64,000 nt of DNA, taken from Gilliamella mensalis. GTDB taxonomy: Bacteria > Pseudomonadota > Gammaproteobacteria > Enterobacterales > Orbaceae. Position 1 is the stretch's first letter. Every line of letters starts with the position of its first letter. The stretch is taken from the NCBI RefSeq assembly GCF_900103085.1, contig NZ_FMWR01000011.1, forward strand, positions 22,424 to 86,423. The letters are read 5' to 3'. The notes beneath the pieces are model-generated. The model had not been told where the DNA came from. It ran no database searches and saw only the letters and a list, made by a program, of their open reading frames with translations. Made by a program: the position numbers and the translations under genes. Below, piece by piece: positions 38,753 to 48,871 of this stretch.

Positions 38753-40201
38753 ATGTCAGAACATAATTTAGAAAATAAATTGAGGAAAGATCTTGGTTTA
38801 GTTTCTGCATTATCACTGGTTGTGGGAATGGTTTTAGGGGCAGGTGCATTTATGAAACCCCCAGCAGTTCTAGAAGTAGCAGGTGATTATCATTATGCAC
38901 TATTAGCTTGGATAATTGGTGGTGTTATTTCTATTTGTGGCGGGTTAACACTTTGTGAACTAGGTGTAATGTTTCCAAAAACTGGTGGAATGCTTGTTTA
39001 TTTAGAAAAAATCTATGGTGCCAAAATTTCTCATCTTTATGGTTGGATGATGACAGTCATTTTTTCGCCTGCTTTGATCGGTGCATTAGTAGGCTATTTT
39101 AGCTCGGTATTTTGTTCATTATTTAATATTGAAAATACGTACAAAATGGCAGTAGGAGCTGGAGCATTAGGTTTTATCGCTTTTATTAATGCAATTGGTG
39201 TTAAACAAGCAGGGTACTTGCAGACCATTGCCACGGCTTGTAAATTGATCCCAATACTGTTATTAGCGATATTTGGGTTATGTCAAGGAAATGGGCAAGT
39301 TGCATTGTTTAGTGCTAGTGGTCAGGGTATTGAGACATATGCTCCTTTTGCTGTTGCGATCTTAGCGACATTATTTGCTTATGATGGTTGGGCTCAAGTT
39401 GCATCGGTTGCGGGTGAAATTAATAAGCCTGCTAAAGTATTACCTAAAGCAATTATTTTGGGAATTATATTTTTAGTCATTGTTTATGCTTGTATTAATA
39501 TTGCATTATTTAAAATCTTTCCAGTTCAAGAGATGGTCTCATTAGGTCATGACGCTTCTTCTGTTGCATCGCAACGTCTGTTTGGACATTTAGGTGGTAA
39601 TTTGGTTGCAGTTGGTATCATGGTCTCAATTTTGGGCGGAATTAATGGCTATATCATGACATTATCACGTACTATTTTTAGTATGGCTGAGCGAGGCAAT
39701 ATCGTTGGTGCGCGTTATTTAAGCACAATAGATGAAGACAGCCGTTCACCGGTAAATGCAATTTTAGTGCTTGTCGTTTTTTCATTTTTATACTCGGTAT
39801 TATTAGATGCCGATCGTTTGTCTGAAATTTCAATGTTTTCGATTTGGGTTTTTTATTTATTAACTTTTATTGGTGTTATTATAGCCAGAAAAAAATACCC
39901 TAATATACCAAGATCTTATAAAGTAATTGGTTACCCACTTATTCCTATTATTGCCATTGCAGGTTCTATTTATGTCATTTATGGAATGCTGATTCATCAA
40001 ACAGAAAATGGTATTGCATCAATTGTGCTGACATTAATTGGTTTACCCATGTACTATTATTATCAAAGTAAGAACCAACATAGAGATCTTTCAGTTGGTG
40101 AAGTGAAAAAGTATCGTGTCAAAACACAATACACTACAGCGATATTGGCAATCGGTGTTGTTGCTGTGTTAATCATGTATGGCAGTATGGCTAGTAAATA
40201 A
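38753..40201 (+). CDS. APC-superfamily amino acid permease
   Basis: The protein has about twelve membrane helices and the APC fold signature at helix 1 (LVSALSLVVGMVLGAGAFM, with the GxGAF-type unwound helix) and PKTGGMLVYLEKIYG in helix 3. FAYDGWAQVASVAGEINKPA in helix 6 is typical of the LAT/SteT-like branch of amino acid exchangers. The substrate amino acid is not evident. The ATG at 38753 was chosen because AAGGGGA lies at 38741-38747; an in-frame ATG at 38708 would add fifteen residues without homology and has no ribosome site. It has its own terminator and no enzymatic partner nearby. Confidence 0.8.
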   Translation: MSEHNLENKLRKDLGLVSALSLVVGMVLGAGAFMKPPAVLEVAGDYHYALLAWIIGGVISICGGLTLCELGVMFPKTGGMLVYLEKIYGAKISHLYGWMMTVIFSPALIGALVGYFSSVFCSLFNIENTYKMAVGAGALGFIAFINAIGVKQAGYLQTIATACKLIPILLLAIFGLCQGNGQVALFSASGQGIETYAPFAVAILATLFAYDGWAQVASVAGEINKPAKVLPKAIILGIIFLVIVYACINIALFKIFPVQEMVSLGHDASSVASQRLFGHLGGNLVAVGIMVSILGGINGYIMTLSRTIFSMAERGNIVGARYLSTIDEDSRSPVNAILVLVVFSFLYSVLLDADRLSEISMFSIWVFYLLTFIGVIIARKKYPNIPRSYKVIGYPLIPIIAIAGSIYVIYGMLIHQTENGIASIVLTLIGLPMYYYYQSKNQHRDLSVGEVKKYRVKTQYTTAILAIGVVAVLIMYGSMASK

Positions 40202-40252
40202 TACTGTGATTGCTGATTACATAGTTGTTTGATGCTATTTTATCGTAGCAAT

Positions 40253-40282
40253 AAAAGAAACCAAAAGTTTTTGGTTTCTTTT
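40253..40282. terminator. Bidirectional terminator between APC permease and rimL
   Basis: AAAAGAAACCAAAA (40253-40266) and TTTTGGTTTCTTTT (40269-40282) are perfectly complementary, giving a long stem with a tight loop and U-tracts in both directions between two convergent genes. Confidence 0.85.
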
Positions 40283-40298
40283 AATTAAAATAATAGTT

Positions 40299-40850
40299 TC
40301 AAAGATAAGTTGAAATTAGACTATAAATGTTTTGATCGTAAAAAACATTATTTAAATACTCAGCTTGCTTAAGTGTACCTTCATAGCTAAAACCACATCG
40401 TCTGGCCACTTCATTGCTTTGCTTATTTTCAACAGAGCATTTAATAACGAAGCGTTTAATGATTCGCTTTGTCGCATAATATTTTGTTAGGGCATTAATG
40501 GCTTGTGTCATAACCCCTTGTCCTTGAACTCGGCTATCTAACCAATAACCCAGGTAGGCTGTTTTATTATTTTGATCGATTTGATTAAAAGAAAGCATTC
40601 CAACAGCGTTATTATTCAACATAATGACATAATTTTTTGACTGATTATTCTGATGTCTTGTTAAACAAGAATCTAAAAAATCAACGGTATCTTTTGGGTG
40701 AGTCACAAACTTAGGCCATGCCATAAATTGGCTAAAATACGCTCGATTAAAATCTATAACACGATACAGCTCAGCGGCAAATTCCCTTATTGGTGGTTTT
40801 AGAGAAATATGTTTATTAACATAAATACTCGCTTGTTTGGTACGATTCAT
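40299..40850 (-). CDS. rimL: Ribosomal-protein-L12 N-acetyltransferase RimL
   Basis: RimL acetylates the N-terminus of ribosomal protein L12. The 183-residue GNAT protein resembles E. coli RimL (179) across its length: AWPKFVTHPKDT, the acetyl-CoA region YLGYWLDSRVQGQGVMTQAI, RFVIKCSVENKQSNEVARRC, and GFSYEGTLKQAEYLNNVFYD. RimJ and related GNATs share the fold, but the C-terminal KQAEYLN stretch favours RimL. It is convergent with the APC permease and otherwise isolated. Confidence 0.85.
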   Translation of the reverse strand: MNRTKQASIYVNKHISLKPPIREFAAELYRVIDFNRAYFSQFMAWPKFVTHPKDTVDFLDSCLTRHQNNQSKNYVIMLNNNAVGMLSFNQIDQNNKTAYLGYWLDSRVQGQGVMTQAINALTKYYATKRIIKRFVIKCSVENKQSNEVARRCGFSYEGTLKQAEYLNNVFYDQNIYSLISTYL

Positions 40851-40999
40851 GTTTATTTCTATCTTTTTATGCCTAAATATTTAATTTTACGGTCGGGTAG
40901 ATAGCAGTTGTCACTAAAAATATCTGGCTGTCAATATAAAATAAGAATTACATTTTACTCATGATTGGCTTATTTTTTTCATATTAATATAGTATATAA

Positions 41000-41022
41000 A
41001 GCCCCTAATATGATTAGAGGCT
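41000..41022 (-). terminator. Terminator of the ascorbate-type PTS operon
   Basis: Reading on the minus strand, AGCCTCTAAT (41022-41013) pairs with ATTAGGGGCT (41009-41000) with one A-G mismatch, followed by TTATATACT. It begins 14 bases after the ulaA stop. Confidence 0.65.
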
Positions 41023-41035
41023 ATAGTAAGTATGC

Positions 41036-42397
41036 TTAATTTTTTGCATCCACTTTAGGTTTAGCTACGTAATTATAAATAACTAATATGGCAAAAATAG
41101 CAATAAAAATACCCATTATCATATCTTTGTTAAACCATTTAGCCATATTACCAAGAATAATTCCAATACCACAAAAATCGACATCGGAGAAAGTCGTATT
41201 AGCAAAACCCAGTGATCCTAATACTGGCAATAACATAACAGGTAAAAATGTGACTAATAAACCATTAGCAAACGCACCTAGCATGGCACCACAACGCCCT
41301 CCTGTTGCATTGCCAAATACGCCAGCAGTAGCACCGCAAAAGAAATGGGGAACAACGCCCGGCAATATGAGGACTAAGTCTAATTGTCCTAGAACAAATA
41401 ATCCGACTAGCCCACCAAGGAAGCTAAATAAAAAGCCAATGAGCACTGCATTAGGCGCATATGGGAATACCACCGGGCAATCAAGAGCAGGTTTGGCATT
41501 AGGGACTAATTTTTCCGAAAACCCTGTAAAGGCAGGTACAATTTCAGCCAGAATTAATCGCACACCTTGAAGAATAATAAATACCCCAGCAGCAAACGTA
41601 ATTGCTTCTATAATCGCATAAACTAAATAATTATCACCTTTGCTTAGATTGGTTTCAACATAGCTTGCACCAGCAGATACCGCTAGAATGAGATAGATAA
41701 TCATCATTGTTAATGAGATTGAAATTGAACTATCTCGCAAAAAGCTTAAGTTTTTAGGTAAATTCATCTCTTCGGTTGAACGAGAGTTTTTACCGACAAC
41801 TTGTCCAAGCCACCCCGCTAATACATAACCTAAAGTACCAAAATGTCCAAATGCAACATCATCATTATCCGTAATTTTACGCATATGAGGTTGTGCTAAC
41901 GCAGGGAAAAAAGCCATAATCAACCCAAGTACTAATGAACCTGTGAACACGAGTTGCCAGCCTTTAAAACCCGCTACGGTTAAAATAATACTAATCATAC
42001 AAGCCATATAAAAAGTATGGTGTCCTGTCAAAAAGATAAATTTTAAACGTGTAAAACGTGCAACCACAATATTGGCGACCATACCAAATGCCATAATCAA
42101 TGCAGTTGCTGCACCGAATTCATTTAATGCCATAGAAACAATGGCTTCGTTATTAGGAATGATGCCCTGTAATTTAAAAGCTTGTTCAAACATTATTCCT
42201 AGTGGGGTAATTGCGCTGATAAGTACACTTGCACCACCGCTCAATACCAAAAAGCCTAAAATCGTTTTAACTGTGCCTTTTACGGTATCTGCAAATGATT
42301 TATGCTGGGCAATTAGCCCAACCATCGCAATTAAACCCACTAATATCGCAGGTACTTTTAAAATATCTACAATAAATTTTACCATTTCTTGAATCAT
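41036..42397 (-). CDS. ulaA: PTS ascorbate-type transporter subunit IIC
   Basis: UlaA is the membrane channel of the ascorbate (SgaT/UlaA) PTS. The 453-residue protein has ten or more helices and family stretches GFLVLSGGASVLISAITPLG, NEFGAATALIMAFGMVANIV, TGHHTFYMACM, AFGHFGTLGYVLAGWLG and FPYAPNAVLIGFLFSF. GAGGTG precedes the ATG. IIB and IIA are encoded just upstream, so the operon order is IIA-IIB-IIC, the reverse of E. coli ulaABC. No ulaD, ulaE, ulaF or ulaG genes are adjacent, so the substrate is ascorbate or a related acid by family only. Confidence 0.93.
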   Translation of the reverse strand: MIQEMVKFIVDILKVPAILVGLIAMVGLIAQHKSFADTVKGTVKTILGFLVLSGGASVLISAITPLGIMFEQAFKLQGIIPNNEAIVSMALNEFGAATALIMAFGMVANIVVARFTRLKFIFLTGHHTFYMACMISIILTVAGFKGWQLVFTGSLVLGLIMAFFPALAQPHMRKITDNDDVAFGHFGTLGYVLAGWLGQVVGKNSRSTEEMNLPKNLSFLRDSSISISLTMMIIYLILAVSAGASYVETNLSKGDNYLVYAIIEAITFAAGVFIILQGVRLILAEIVPAFTGFSEKLVPNAKPALDCPVVFPYAPNAVLIGFLFSFLGGLVGLFVLGQLDLVLILPGVVPHFFCGATAGVFGNATGGRCGAMLGAFANGLLVTFLPVMLLPVLGSLGFANTTFSDVDFCGIGIILGNMAKWFNKDMIMGIFIAIFAILVIYNYVAKPKVDAKN

Positions 42398-42417
42398 GGC
42401 AACACCTCATAGGTTAG

Positions 42418-42690
42418 TTAGCACTTAGCAAAATGTTCAACGAGTTTTTCTTCTAATTCTTTGATGTCAATGATATTATTTAGTACAACTAATTTATTAT
42501 CAGGAATACCTGAACTGGCCGCTAAATCTTTTGTCATGACAAATATATCAGCTTGATCAGGTGTTGCTGAAGCAAGATCGGCATGTGTGACCTCTGCATC
42601 AATATTTAATTTTTTAAGGACTTTTTTGATATTCATTTCAACCATAAAGCTACTACCAAGACCTGAACCACAAACTGCCATAATTTTCAT
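42418..42690 (-). CDS. ulaB: PTS ascorbate-type transporter subunit IIB
   Basis: This 90-residue IIB protein passes phosphate from IIA to the sugar. The phospho-cysteine loop is AVCGSGLGSSFMVEMNIKKV, the UlaB/SgaB pattern, and the rest reads like the Rossmann-type IIB fold with IFVMTKDLA. AAAGGAT precedes the ATG, 20 bases separate it from ulaA and 35 from ulaC, so the three are one operon. Confidence 0.93.
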   Translation of the reverse strand: MKIMAVCGSGLGSSFMVEMNIKKVLKKLNIDAEVTHADLASATPDQADIFVMTKDLAASSGIPDNKLVVLNNIIDIKELEEKLVEHFAKC

Positions 42691-42725
42691 TGTGTTTATC
42701 CTTTTTTTATTGAGTTTAAATAAAT

Positions 42726-43169
42726 TTAATAATGATTGATAACAGACAATATTTGAGCAGGGGTTTGCGCATTAAAAATTGTCTGGATATCATTTTGTTC
42801 ACTAAATAGTGCAGCCAATTGAGTTAATATTTCAATGTGACTAGTGCTATCTTTCGCTGCCAATAAAGTAATTAAATAAACAGGATCATTTTCTTCTGAA
42901 TTAAATTTGACACCTTTCTTCACCAATAGCATTGATAGACCTAATTGGTTTACCCCTTGTTCTGGTCTTGCATGTGGCATTGCAATGCCAGGGGCTAATA
43001 CATAATAAGGTCCAATTGATTGGTGTAATTTGAAAATTGTCTCAATGTAATTGGAGGAAATAGTATTATTTGCTAATAACGGTGATGCACAAATCTGTAT
43101 AGCTTCTTTCCAATCATTGACTGAATCAACAATATTTACCGTTTGTTGTGTTAACCATTTTCCGAGCAT
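42726..43169 (-). CDS. ulaC: PTS ascorbate-type transporter subunit IIA
   Basis: This 147-residue IIA protein of the mannitol/fructose type receives phosphate from HPr. The phospho-histidine is in YVLAPGIAMPHARPEQGVNQ, and the fold elements VKFNSEENDPVYLITLLAAK and HIEILTQLAALFSEQNDIQ follow. GGAGG lies immediately before the ATG. It is the first gene of the PTS operon and is divergent from the LacI-family regulator. Confidence 0.92.
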   Translation of the reverse strand: MLGKWLTQQTVNIVDSVNDWKEAIQICASPLLANNTISSNYIETIFKLHQSIGPYYVLAPGIAMPHARPEQGVNQLGLSMLLVKKGVKFNSEENDPVYLITLLAAKDSTSHIEILTQLAALFSEQNDIQTIFNAQTPAQILSVINHY

Positions 43170-43493
43170 TTTTCCTCCATTAAAATTTTGTTAATAATTT
43201 GTTAAGAAATTAACACATGATGTAAAAATAGCTATGCGAAAAATAATAAAAATGTGATAGCGCTATCAAACTTGAATAAAATTTTATTTATTTTGTGATA
43301 TCGATAACATTTTTAATCAATTAATTAAAAATAATTACGTTGATAGAATAATATTATTTGAATCTTGTGGTTTAAAAGGTAGCTACTATTTGATGATCAT
43401 ATTAATTTATCGTTAATTTTCAGCTGACCTATTATTGTCAAAATCAGTGTTGTTTAAATGAGTGTTTAGATTAAACTTACTTAGGATTAAAAA
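43170..43493. other. Divergent regulatory region between ulaC and lacI-type gene
   Basis: The 324-base gap is AT-rich and contains the palindromic operator at 43255-43268. A second, weaker element, GTTAATAATTTGTTAAGAAATTAAC, near the ulaC side contains inverted GTTAA/TTAAC words (43190-43214). No other gene is present. Confidence 0.45.
43255..43268. promoter_or_regulatory. Palindromic LacI-family operator
   Basis: TGATAGCGCTATCA is a perfect 14-bp palindrome with a central CG, the usual form of GntR/IdnR-type LacI-family operators. It lies between the PTS operon (first codon at 43169) and the divergent regulator gene (43494). On the minus strand its TTGATA edge could serve as a -35, so binding would block PTS transcription. 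Confidence 0.75.
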
Positions 43494-44522
43494 ATGCAAA
43501 GCGTAAAAAAAAGGAGGAATACCGGACAGGTTACTTTATTTGATGTGGCTAAATATGCTGGTGTTGGCTCTATGACGGTATCTCGCGCTTTACGTAGTCC
43601 AGAGCGTGTTTCAGATAAACTTCGTAAAAAAATTCAAATTGCCATCGATGCGTTAGGGTATAAACCCAATGTTGCAGCTAGTTTGTTAGCATCAGCAAAT
43701 GCTAATCAGGTCATCGCAGTTATAACTACCAAGATCTATGATAGCGCCACTCGAATATTACTTAATACGCTACAAACAAGTTTAGCAAAAGAAGGTTATG
43801 CCATATTGATTATTGAATCATACCATTACGCTAAATGCGAAGCACAATTACTAAATACACTATATAGCCATAATCTTAAGGCAATACTCCTTTTTTATGT
43901 AGAAAATGATGATTTTATTCGACAGATAGCTCGAAATAAAACCGTTCAAGTGATGAATATTGGTAAGCAATATGATGAATTAACCAATCTGAATGTGGGA
44001 TTGGATGATGGTTTAGCAATGTATATGTTGACTGAACATGTGATTGAAAAAGGTTATCGATATATTGGATTGCTTTGTGCTAACCAGCAGTATCACCTTT
44101 TTCAACAACGTTTACATGGTTGGCATAAAGCAATGCTAAATCACCATTTATCTACTCATAGGATCATCAATGCCGCTAAGCCCGCTAATTTTAGCACTGG
44201 TAGCGAATTACTTCCGGATGTGCTTTTGAACTGGCCAGAGATAGATGCATTAATCTGTACGACAGATGAATTAGCATGTGGCGTGCTTTATGAATGTCAA
44301 CGGAGGCATATTCGCGTTCCATATCAATTAGCGGTAAGTGGATTTGGCGATAGCGAGTTTAGCAAAGTAAGTTTTCCACCACTAACCACCGTTGCACAGC
44401 CGTCTGAACAAATTGGCAAATATATGGCCAATCTACTATTAAATAAGTTAAGAGATGAAACCAATTATCAATCAGACTTATCAGCGTTAGCGCCAACGAT
44501 TCAATCAAGAGATAGCTTATAG
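43494..44522 (+). CDS. LacI-family transcriptional regulator
   Basis: The 342-residue protein has the LacI HTH and hinge (residues 14-68: LFDVAKYAGVGSMTVSRALR, then GYKPNVAASLLAS) and a periplasmic-binding-protein-like effector domain, with DDGLAMYMLTEHVIEKGYRY and ICTTDELACGVLYECQRR. The HTH is of the GntR/IdnR type (gluconate and idonate regulators), and the effector ends LAVSGFGDSEFSKVSFPPLT. GGATT precedes the ATG. It is divergent from the ascorbate-type PTS operon and faces a matching palindrome, so it most likely represses that operon. E. coli instead uses the DeoR-type UlaR. Confidence 0.88.
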   Translation: MQSVKKRRNTGQVTLFDVAKYAGVGSMTVSRALRSPERVSDKLRKKIQIAIDALGYKPNVAASLLASANANQVIAVITTKIYDSATRILLNTLQTSLAKEGYAILIIESYHYAKCEAQLLNTLYSHNLKAILLFYVENDDFIRQIARNKTVQVMNIGKQYDELTNLNVGLDDGLAMYMLTEHVIEKGYRYIGLLCANQQYHLFQQRLHGWHKAMLNHHLSTHRIINAAKPANFSTGSELLPDVLLNWPEIDALICTTDELACGVLYECQRRHIRVPYQLAVSGFGDSEFSKVSFPPLTTVAQPSEQIGKYMANLLLNKLRDETNYQSDLSALAPTIQSRDSL

Positions 44523-44662
44523 ATTTTGTTAGTCTGAAATAATAAAATGAAGCGTGCTGAATTGATAAGTATCGTTCCTTTGATTGTATTGCAAAAATCG
44601 TATTGGCTAGCTTTGCACAAAGCATCATCTGTTTAAATTTAGCCAAAATAGAGGGGGTAAAT

Positions 44663-44695
44663 AAAAAAGCCTACTCGAATGAGCAGGCTTTTTTT
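44663..44695 (-). terminator. Terminator of tRNA-Pro
   Basis: AAAAAAGCCTACTC (44663-44676) pairs with GAGCAGGCTTTTTT (44681-44694) with one A-C mismatch and loop GAAT. On the minus strand the hairpin ends in a U-run. It lies just past the 3' end of the tRNA-Pro gene, and may also stop the convergent LacI-type gene. Confidence 0.85.
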
Positions 44696-44701
44696 CGAAA
44701 T

Positions 44702-44778
44702 TGGTCGGCGAGAGAGGATTCGAACCTCCGACCCACTGGTCCCAAACCAGTTGCGCTACCAAGCTGCGCTACTCGCCG
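44702..44778 (-). tRNA. proM: tRNA-Pro (anticodon TGG)
   Basis: The minus strand gives a 77-nt cloverleaf with encoded CCA: acceptor CGGCGAG/CTCGCCG, D-loop AGCTTGGTAG, anticodon arm ACTGG-TTTGGGA-CCAGT with TGG, and T-arm GGAGGTTCGAATCCTC. From memory it is essentially identical to E. coli proM. It is a single gene with its own promoter and terminator. Confidence 0.98.
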
Positions 44779-44789
44779 TTAGGAAGCGC

Positions 44790-44818
44790 ATAATACTGCG
44801 CTAACTAAAAAGTGTCAA
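44790..44818 (-). promoter_or_regulatory. Sigma-70 promoter of tRNA-Pro with GC discriminator
   Basis: On the minus strand a consensus TTGACA (44818-44813) is followed after 17 bases by TATTAT (44795-44790) and then GCGCTTCC. The start would lie a few bases before the tRNA 5' end at 44778. The GC-rich discriminator is typical of stringently controlled stable-RNA promoters. Confidence 0.8.
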
Positions 44819-44851
44819 TACTTACCACAAAAAATTATGTCTGTTACCTGT

Positions 44852-45991
<1,140 letters not shown>

Positions 45992-46125
45992 TTATTAACC
46001 TCTTGCGACCAAATAAACAGTTTGGCGCCAATCATTGTTATAATACGTTGCCGTATCATTAATTTGTGGAAGCATAGTTTATCGTGCTAGGGCTCAATAA
46101 ACAATATTGGAAGGATTTAAACAGT

Positions 46126-46809
46126 TTGAAGTATATTTTTTTATTTTTAATGTCCTTTTTTTCAATTGGATTATTAGTTGGTTGTCAAAACCAAAATGAC
46201 GAAGCTACATTGATTATTACATCAGAACAAATTAAACAGTTATCTGAACAAGACATCGTAGCTATTGGCGCGCAAGCATGCGCTCAATCAGATAAGCGAT
46301 CTGTTATTGCTAACGAAAATAGTTGGCTCAACAAAAAACTTGAAATGCTAACCCAAACGTTGCCTAAACAGATTAATAATATTGAAGTAACTTACAAAGT
46401 TTATTTAAATTCCGACCCTAATGCATGGTCGACTATTAATGGTTGTATTCGTATAAATAGTGGGCTTATGAAATTATTAAATGATAATGAGTTACAGGCA
46501 GTTTTAGCGCATGAACAAGCTCATATTGCCCTTAAGCACACTGTAAAATCATTTAAACTAGCCCCTTACGTTGAGATAACCAATAAAGATAAGGAAATAA
46601 TTGTTCTTGTTAAAGAAGAGATTGCTCAACAATATGAGTTTGAAGCCGATCTTTATGCTCTAGATCTATTAGTCAGTAAAAATATTGATCCTACGGGGCT
46701 TATCACTATGTTAAAAAAGATGCCGATTCATTCAACAAAAAAAATAACATCACATCCATCAACTACAAAACGTATTGATCATATTTTAGATAGATTAAGC
46801 AGTAAATAA
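46126..46809 (+). CDS. M48-family metalloprotease lipoprotein, LoiP paralogue
   Basis: This protein has a lipoprotein signal with lipobox (MKYIFLFLMSFFSIGLLVGC) and an M48 protease domain: zinc motif AHEQAHIALKH and third ligand EFEADLYALDLLV. It is a shorter, diverged paralogue of loiP at 48092: NGCIRINSGLMKLLNDNELQ matches NGCVRVYSGLMDMMTDNEIQ, and both cysteines of the LoiP disulfide (ACAQSD and NGC) are kept. A TTG start at 46126 is preferred, since GGAAGGA lies about ten bases upstream and it gives a clean signal peptide and 227 residues; a GTG at 46084 adds a polar leader. Probably an outer-membrane or periplasmic quality-control protease. Confidence 0.8.
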   Translation: MKYIFLFLMSFFSIGLLVGCQNQNDEATLIITSEQIKQLSEQDIVAIGAQACAQSDKRSVIANENSWLNKKLEMLTQTLPKQINNIEVTYKVYLNSDPNAWSTINGCIRINSGLMKLLNDNELQAVLAHEQAHIALKHTVKSFKLAPYVEITNKDKEIIVLVKEEIAQQYEFEADLYALDLLVSKNIDPTGLITMLKKMPIHSTKKITSHPSTTKRIDHILDRLSSK

Positions 46810-46899
46810 ATATTTATATGAGTAGTTTTAAAATAGCCAAGCAAGTTTTAGCTACTACGACTTAGTTTAACTTTATTTGGCTATTTATTTAACATGCCT

Positions 46900-47940
46900 T
46901 TAAGAGTGATTATCCTGAGCGGTGATAAACATTGCATCGCCGTAACTAAAAAATCGATAGTTCTCATTAACTGCATGTTGATAGGCATTCATGGTATTTT
47001 TGTAACCAGCAAATGCAGAAACAAGCATAATCAATGTTGATTCAGGTAAATGGAAATTAGTGATCAGTGAGTCAATAACCTTAAATTGATAGCCCGGATA
47101 TATAAAAATTTGGGTATCGTTAAAAAAAGGTGCTATTTTACCTGTTTTTTGTGCAGCACTTTCTAAAGCTCGAACAGACGTTGTTCCCACGGCGATTACT
47201 TTATTGTTTCTCGCTTTACATGCTAACACCGCCTCTACAACAGATTCAGGTACTTCGGCATACTCTGAGTGCATAACATGTTCTTGAATATTTTCAACTC
47301 TAACCGGTTGAAATGTTCCTGCGCCAACATGTAGAGTGACAAATGCCATTTCAACTCCTTTTTGTTTTAATCTTTCTAATAAAGGTTGATCAAAATGAAG
47401 GCCTGCAGTCGGTGCAGCAACAGCACCGGGCACTTTACTATAAACAGTTTGATAAACTTCACGATCTTGTTCATCATCAGGACGATCGATATAAGGCGGT
47501 AATGGAATATGACCGATTTTGTTTAAAATAGTAAGTATGTCACTTGGAAATTGTAATTCAAATAAACTATCGTGGCGCGCTAGCATAGTAACATTAATGG
47601 ACTCATCTTCACCTAATATCAGTTCAGCACCTACTTTAGGTGATTTTGATGCTTTAATATGCGCAAGCGCACGATTATTGTTCAATAATCGTTCAATTAA
47701 AATCTCGATTTTTCCGCCTGATTTTTTTTTACCATATATTCTTGCTGGAATCACTTTAGTATTATTAAAAATAAGTAAATCGCCGGGATTAATTTTATTA
47801 ATAATATCTGTGAATATACCGTGTTCAATCTCACCGTTGCTACCATTAAGTGACAAAAGTCGACATGCGCTTCGGGTTGTAGATGGGTGTTTGGCAATGA
47901 GTTCGTTTGGAAGCGAAAAATCAAAATCTGATAGTTGCAT
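46900..47940 (-). CDS. queA: S-adenosylmethionine:tRNA ribosyltransferase-isomerase
   Basis: QueA transfers and isomerises the ribosyl moiety of SAM to preQ1-modified tRNA, forming epoxyqueuosine. The 346-residue protein (356 in E. coli) begins [17 protein letters not shown] and has [66 protein letters not shown] and [23 protein letters not shown] lies before the ATG. It works in the same pathway as tgt at 44852; the intervening opposite-strand M48 gene breaks the usual queA-tgt operon. Confidence 0.97.
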   Translation of the reverse strand: MQLSDFDFSLPNELIAKHPSTTRSACRLLSLNGSNGEIEHGIFTDIINKINPGDLLIFNNTKVIPARIYGKKKSGGKIEILIERLLNNNRALAHIKASKSPKVGAELILGEDESINVTMLARHDSLFELQFPSDILTILNKIGHIPLPPYIDRPDDEQDREVYQTVYSKVPGAVAAPTAGLHFDQPLLERLKQKGVEMAFVTLHVGAGTFQPVRVENIQEHVMHSEYAEVPESVVEAVLACKARNNKVIAVGTTSVRALESAAQKTGKIAPFFNDTQIFIYPGYQFKVIDSLITNFHLPESTLIMLVSAFAGYKNTMNAYQHAVNENYRFFSYGDAMFITAQDNHS

Positions 47941-48091
47941 AATTGTATACCTTGAAAAATGGGGACTAGTCTAAATCCCAGATAATCAGTTCGCAAGTAA
48001 TTATTTGTTGATTATTATTAAAGTTCCGTTAAAATTTCGCGCGCTAACGAAAGTTAGGAAAAAGTTAATTATGTAATTATAAGGAAAAATT

Positions 48092-48850
48092 ATGAAAAAA
48101 CATCAAAAAACATTGTTAGTTGCACTACCTTTAGTTGCTACTATGTCACTTGTTGGTTGTAAAAGCATGAGCGTAGATGACTTAACTAGTCTTGGCATGA
48201 AAGGTTTCAAAGCTGCAACGCTCAGTGATAATGATGTAAAAGAAGTAGCTAAGCAAGCTTGTGCTGAAATGGATGCTCAATCAAAAGTTGCTCCGGCTAA
48301 AAGCGCTTATACTAAAAGATTAAATAAAATTGCTAAAGCGCTTGGTAATAATTTAGATGGAACGCCAATTAACTATAAAGTATACATTACAAAAGATGTT
48401 AATGCGTGGGCAATGGCTAATGGTTGTGTCCGCGTATATAGCGGTTTAATGGATATGATGACTGACAATGAAATTCAAGGTATTTTAGGGCATGAATTAG
48501 GTCACGTTGCTTTGGGTCATAGTAAGAAAGCTATGCAAGTTGCTTATGCAACCGAATTAGCTCATGATGCAATTGCTGTATCAGGTAATGCGGCAGCCGC
48601 TAAATTATCTAAATCTTCACTTGGTGCTTTAGCTTCTTCTGTTATTAATGCGCAATTCTCTCAAAGTCAAGAAAAAGAAGCAGATAACTACTCATTTGAT
48701 TTTCTAGTAAAAAGAAAAATCAATCCAGCAGGACTAGCTTCAGGATTTGATAAATTAGGTGGGGGTGATGCTTCAATTTTAAGTAGCCATCCATCTTCAT
48801 CAGATCGCGCGGCTAATATTCGTAAGAAAATTGCAGAATTAAAAAAATAA
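48092..48850 (+). CDS. loiP: Outer-membrane metalloprotease lipoprotein LoiP
   Basis: LoiP (YggG) is an M48 metalloprotease lipoprotein that in E. coli is found at the outer membrane and works with BepA. The 252-residue protein equals the E. coli length and has the lipobox SLVGCKS, the disulfide cysteines in QACAEMDAQS and ANGCVRVYSGLMDMM, the zinc motif GHELGHVALGH and third ligand QSQEKEADNYSFDFL. AAGGAAA precedes the ATG. bepA is also present in this window at 19689. A shorter paralogue lies at 46126, separated by queA. Confidence 0.93.
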   Translation: MKKHQKTLLVALPLVATMSLVGCKSMSVDDLTSLGMKGFKAATLSDNDVKEVAKQACAEMDAQSKVAPAKSAYTKRLNKIAKALGNNLDGTPINYKVYITKDVNAWAMANGCVRVYSGLMDMMTDNEIQGILGHELGHVALGHSKKAMQVAYATELAHDAIAVSGNAAAAKLSKSSLGALASSVINAQFSQSQEKEADNYSFDFLVKRKINPAGLASGFDKLGGGDASILSSHPSSSDRAANIRKKIAELKK

Positions 48851-48871
48851 TTTCTGAGATTGCCATTTATT

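Noticed and set aside
41088..41570. A 160-codon plus-strand open frame
   Set aside because: It is antisense to ulaA; no family resemblance and no ribosome site.
46830..46886. AAATAGCCAA/TTGGCTATTT repeat between the M48 paralogue and queA
   Set aside because: The arms match perfectly but the loop is over 35 bases and the stem is weak, so it was not called a terminator.
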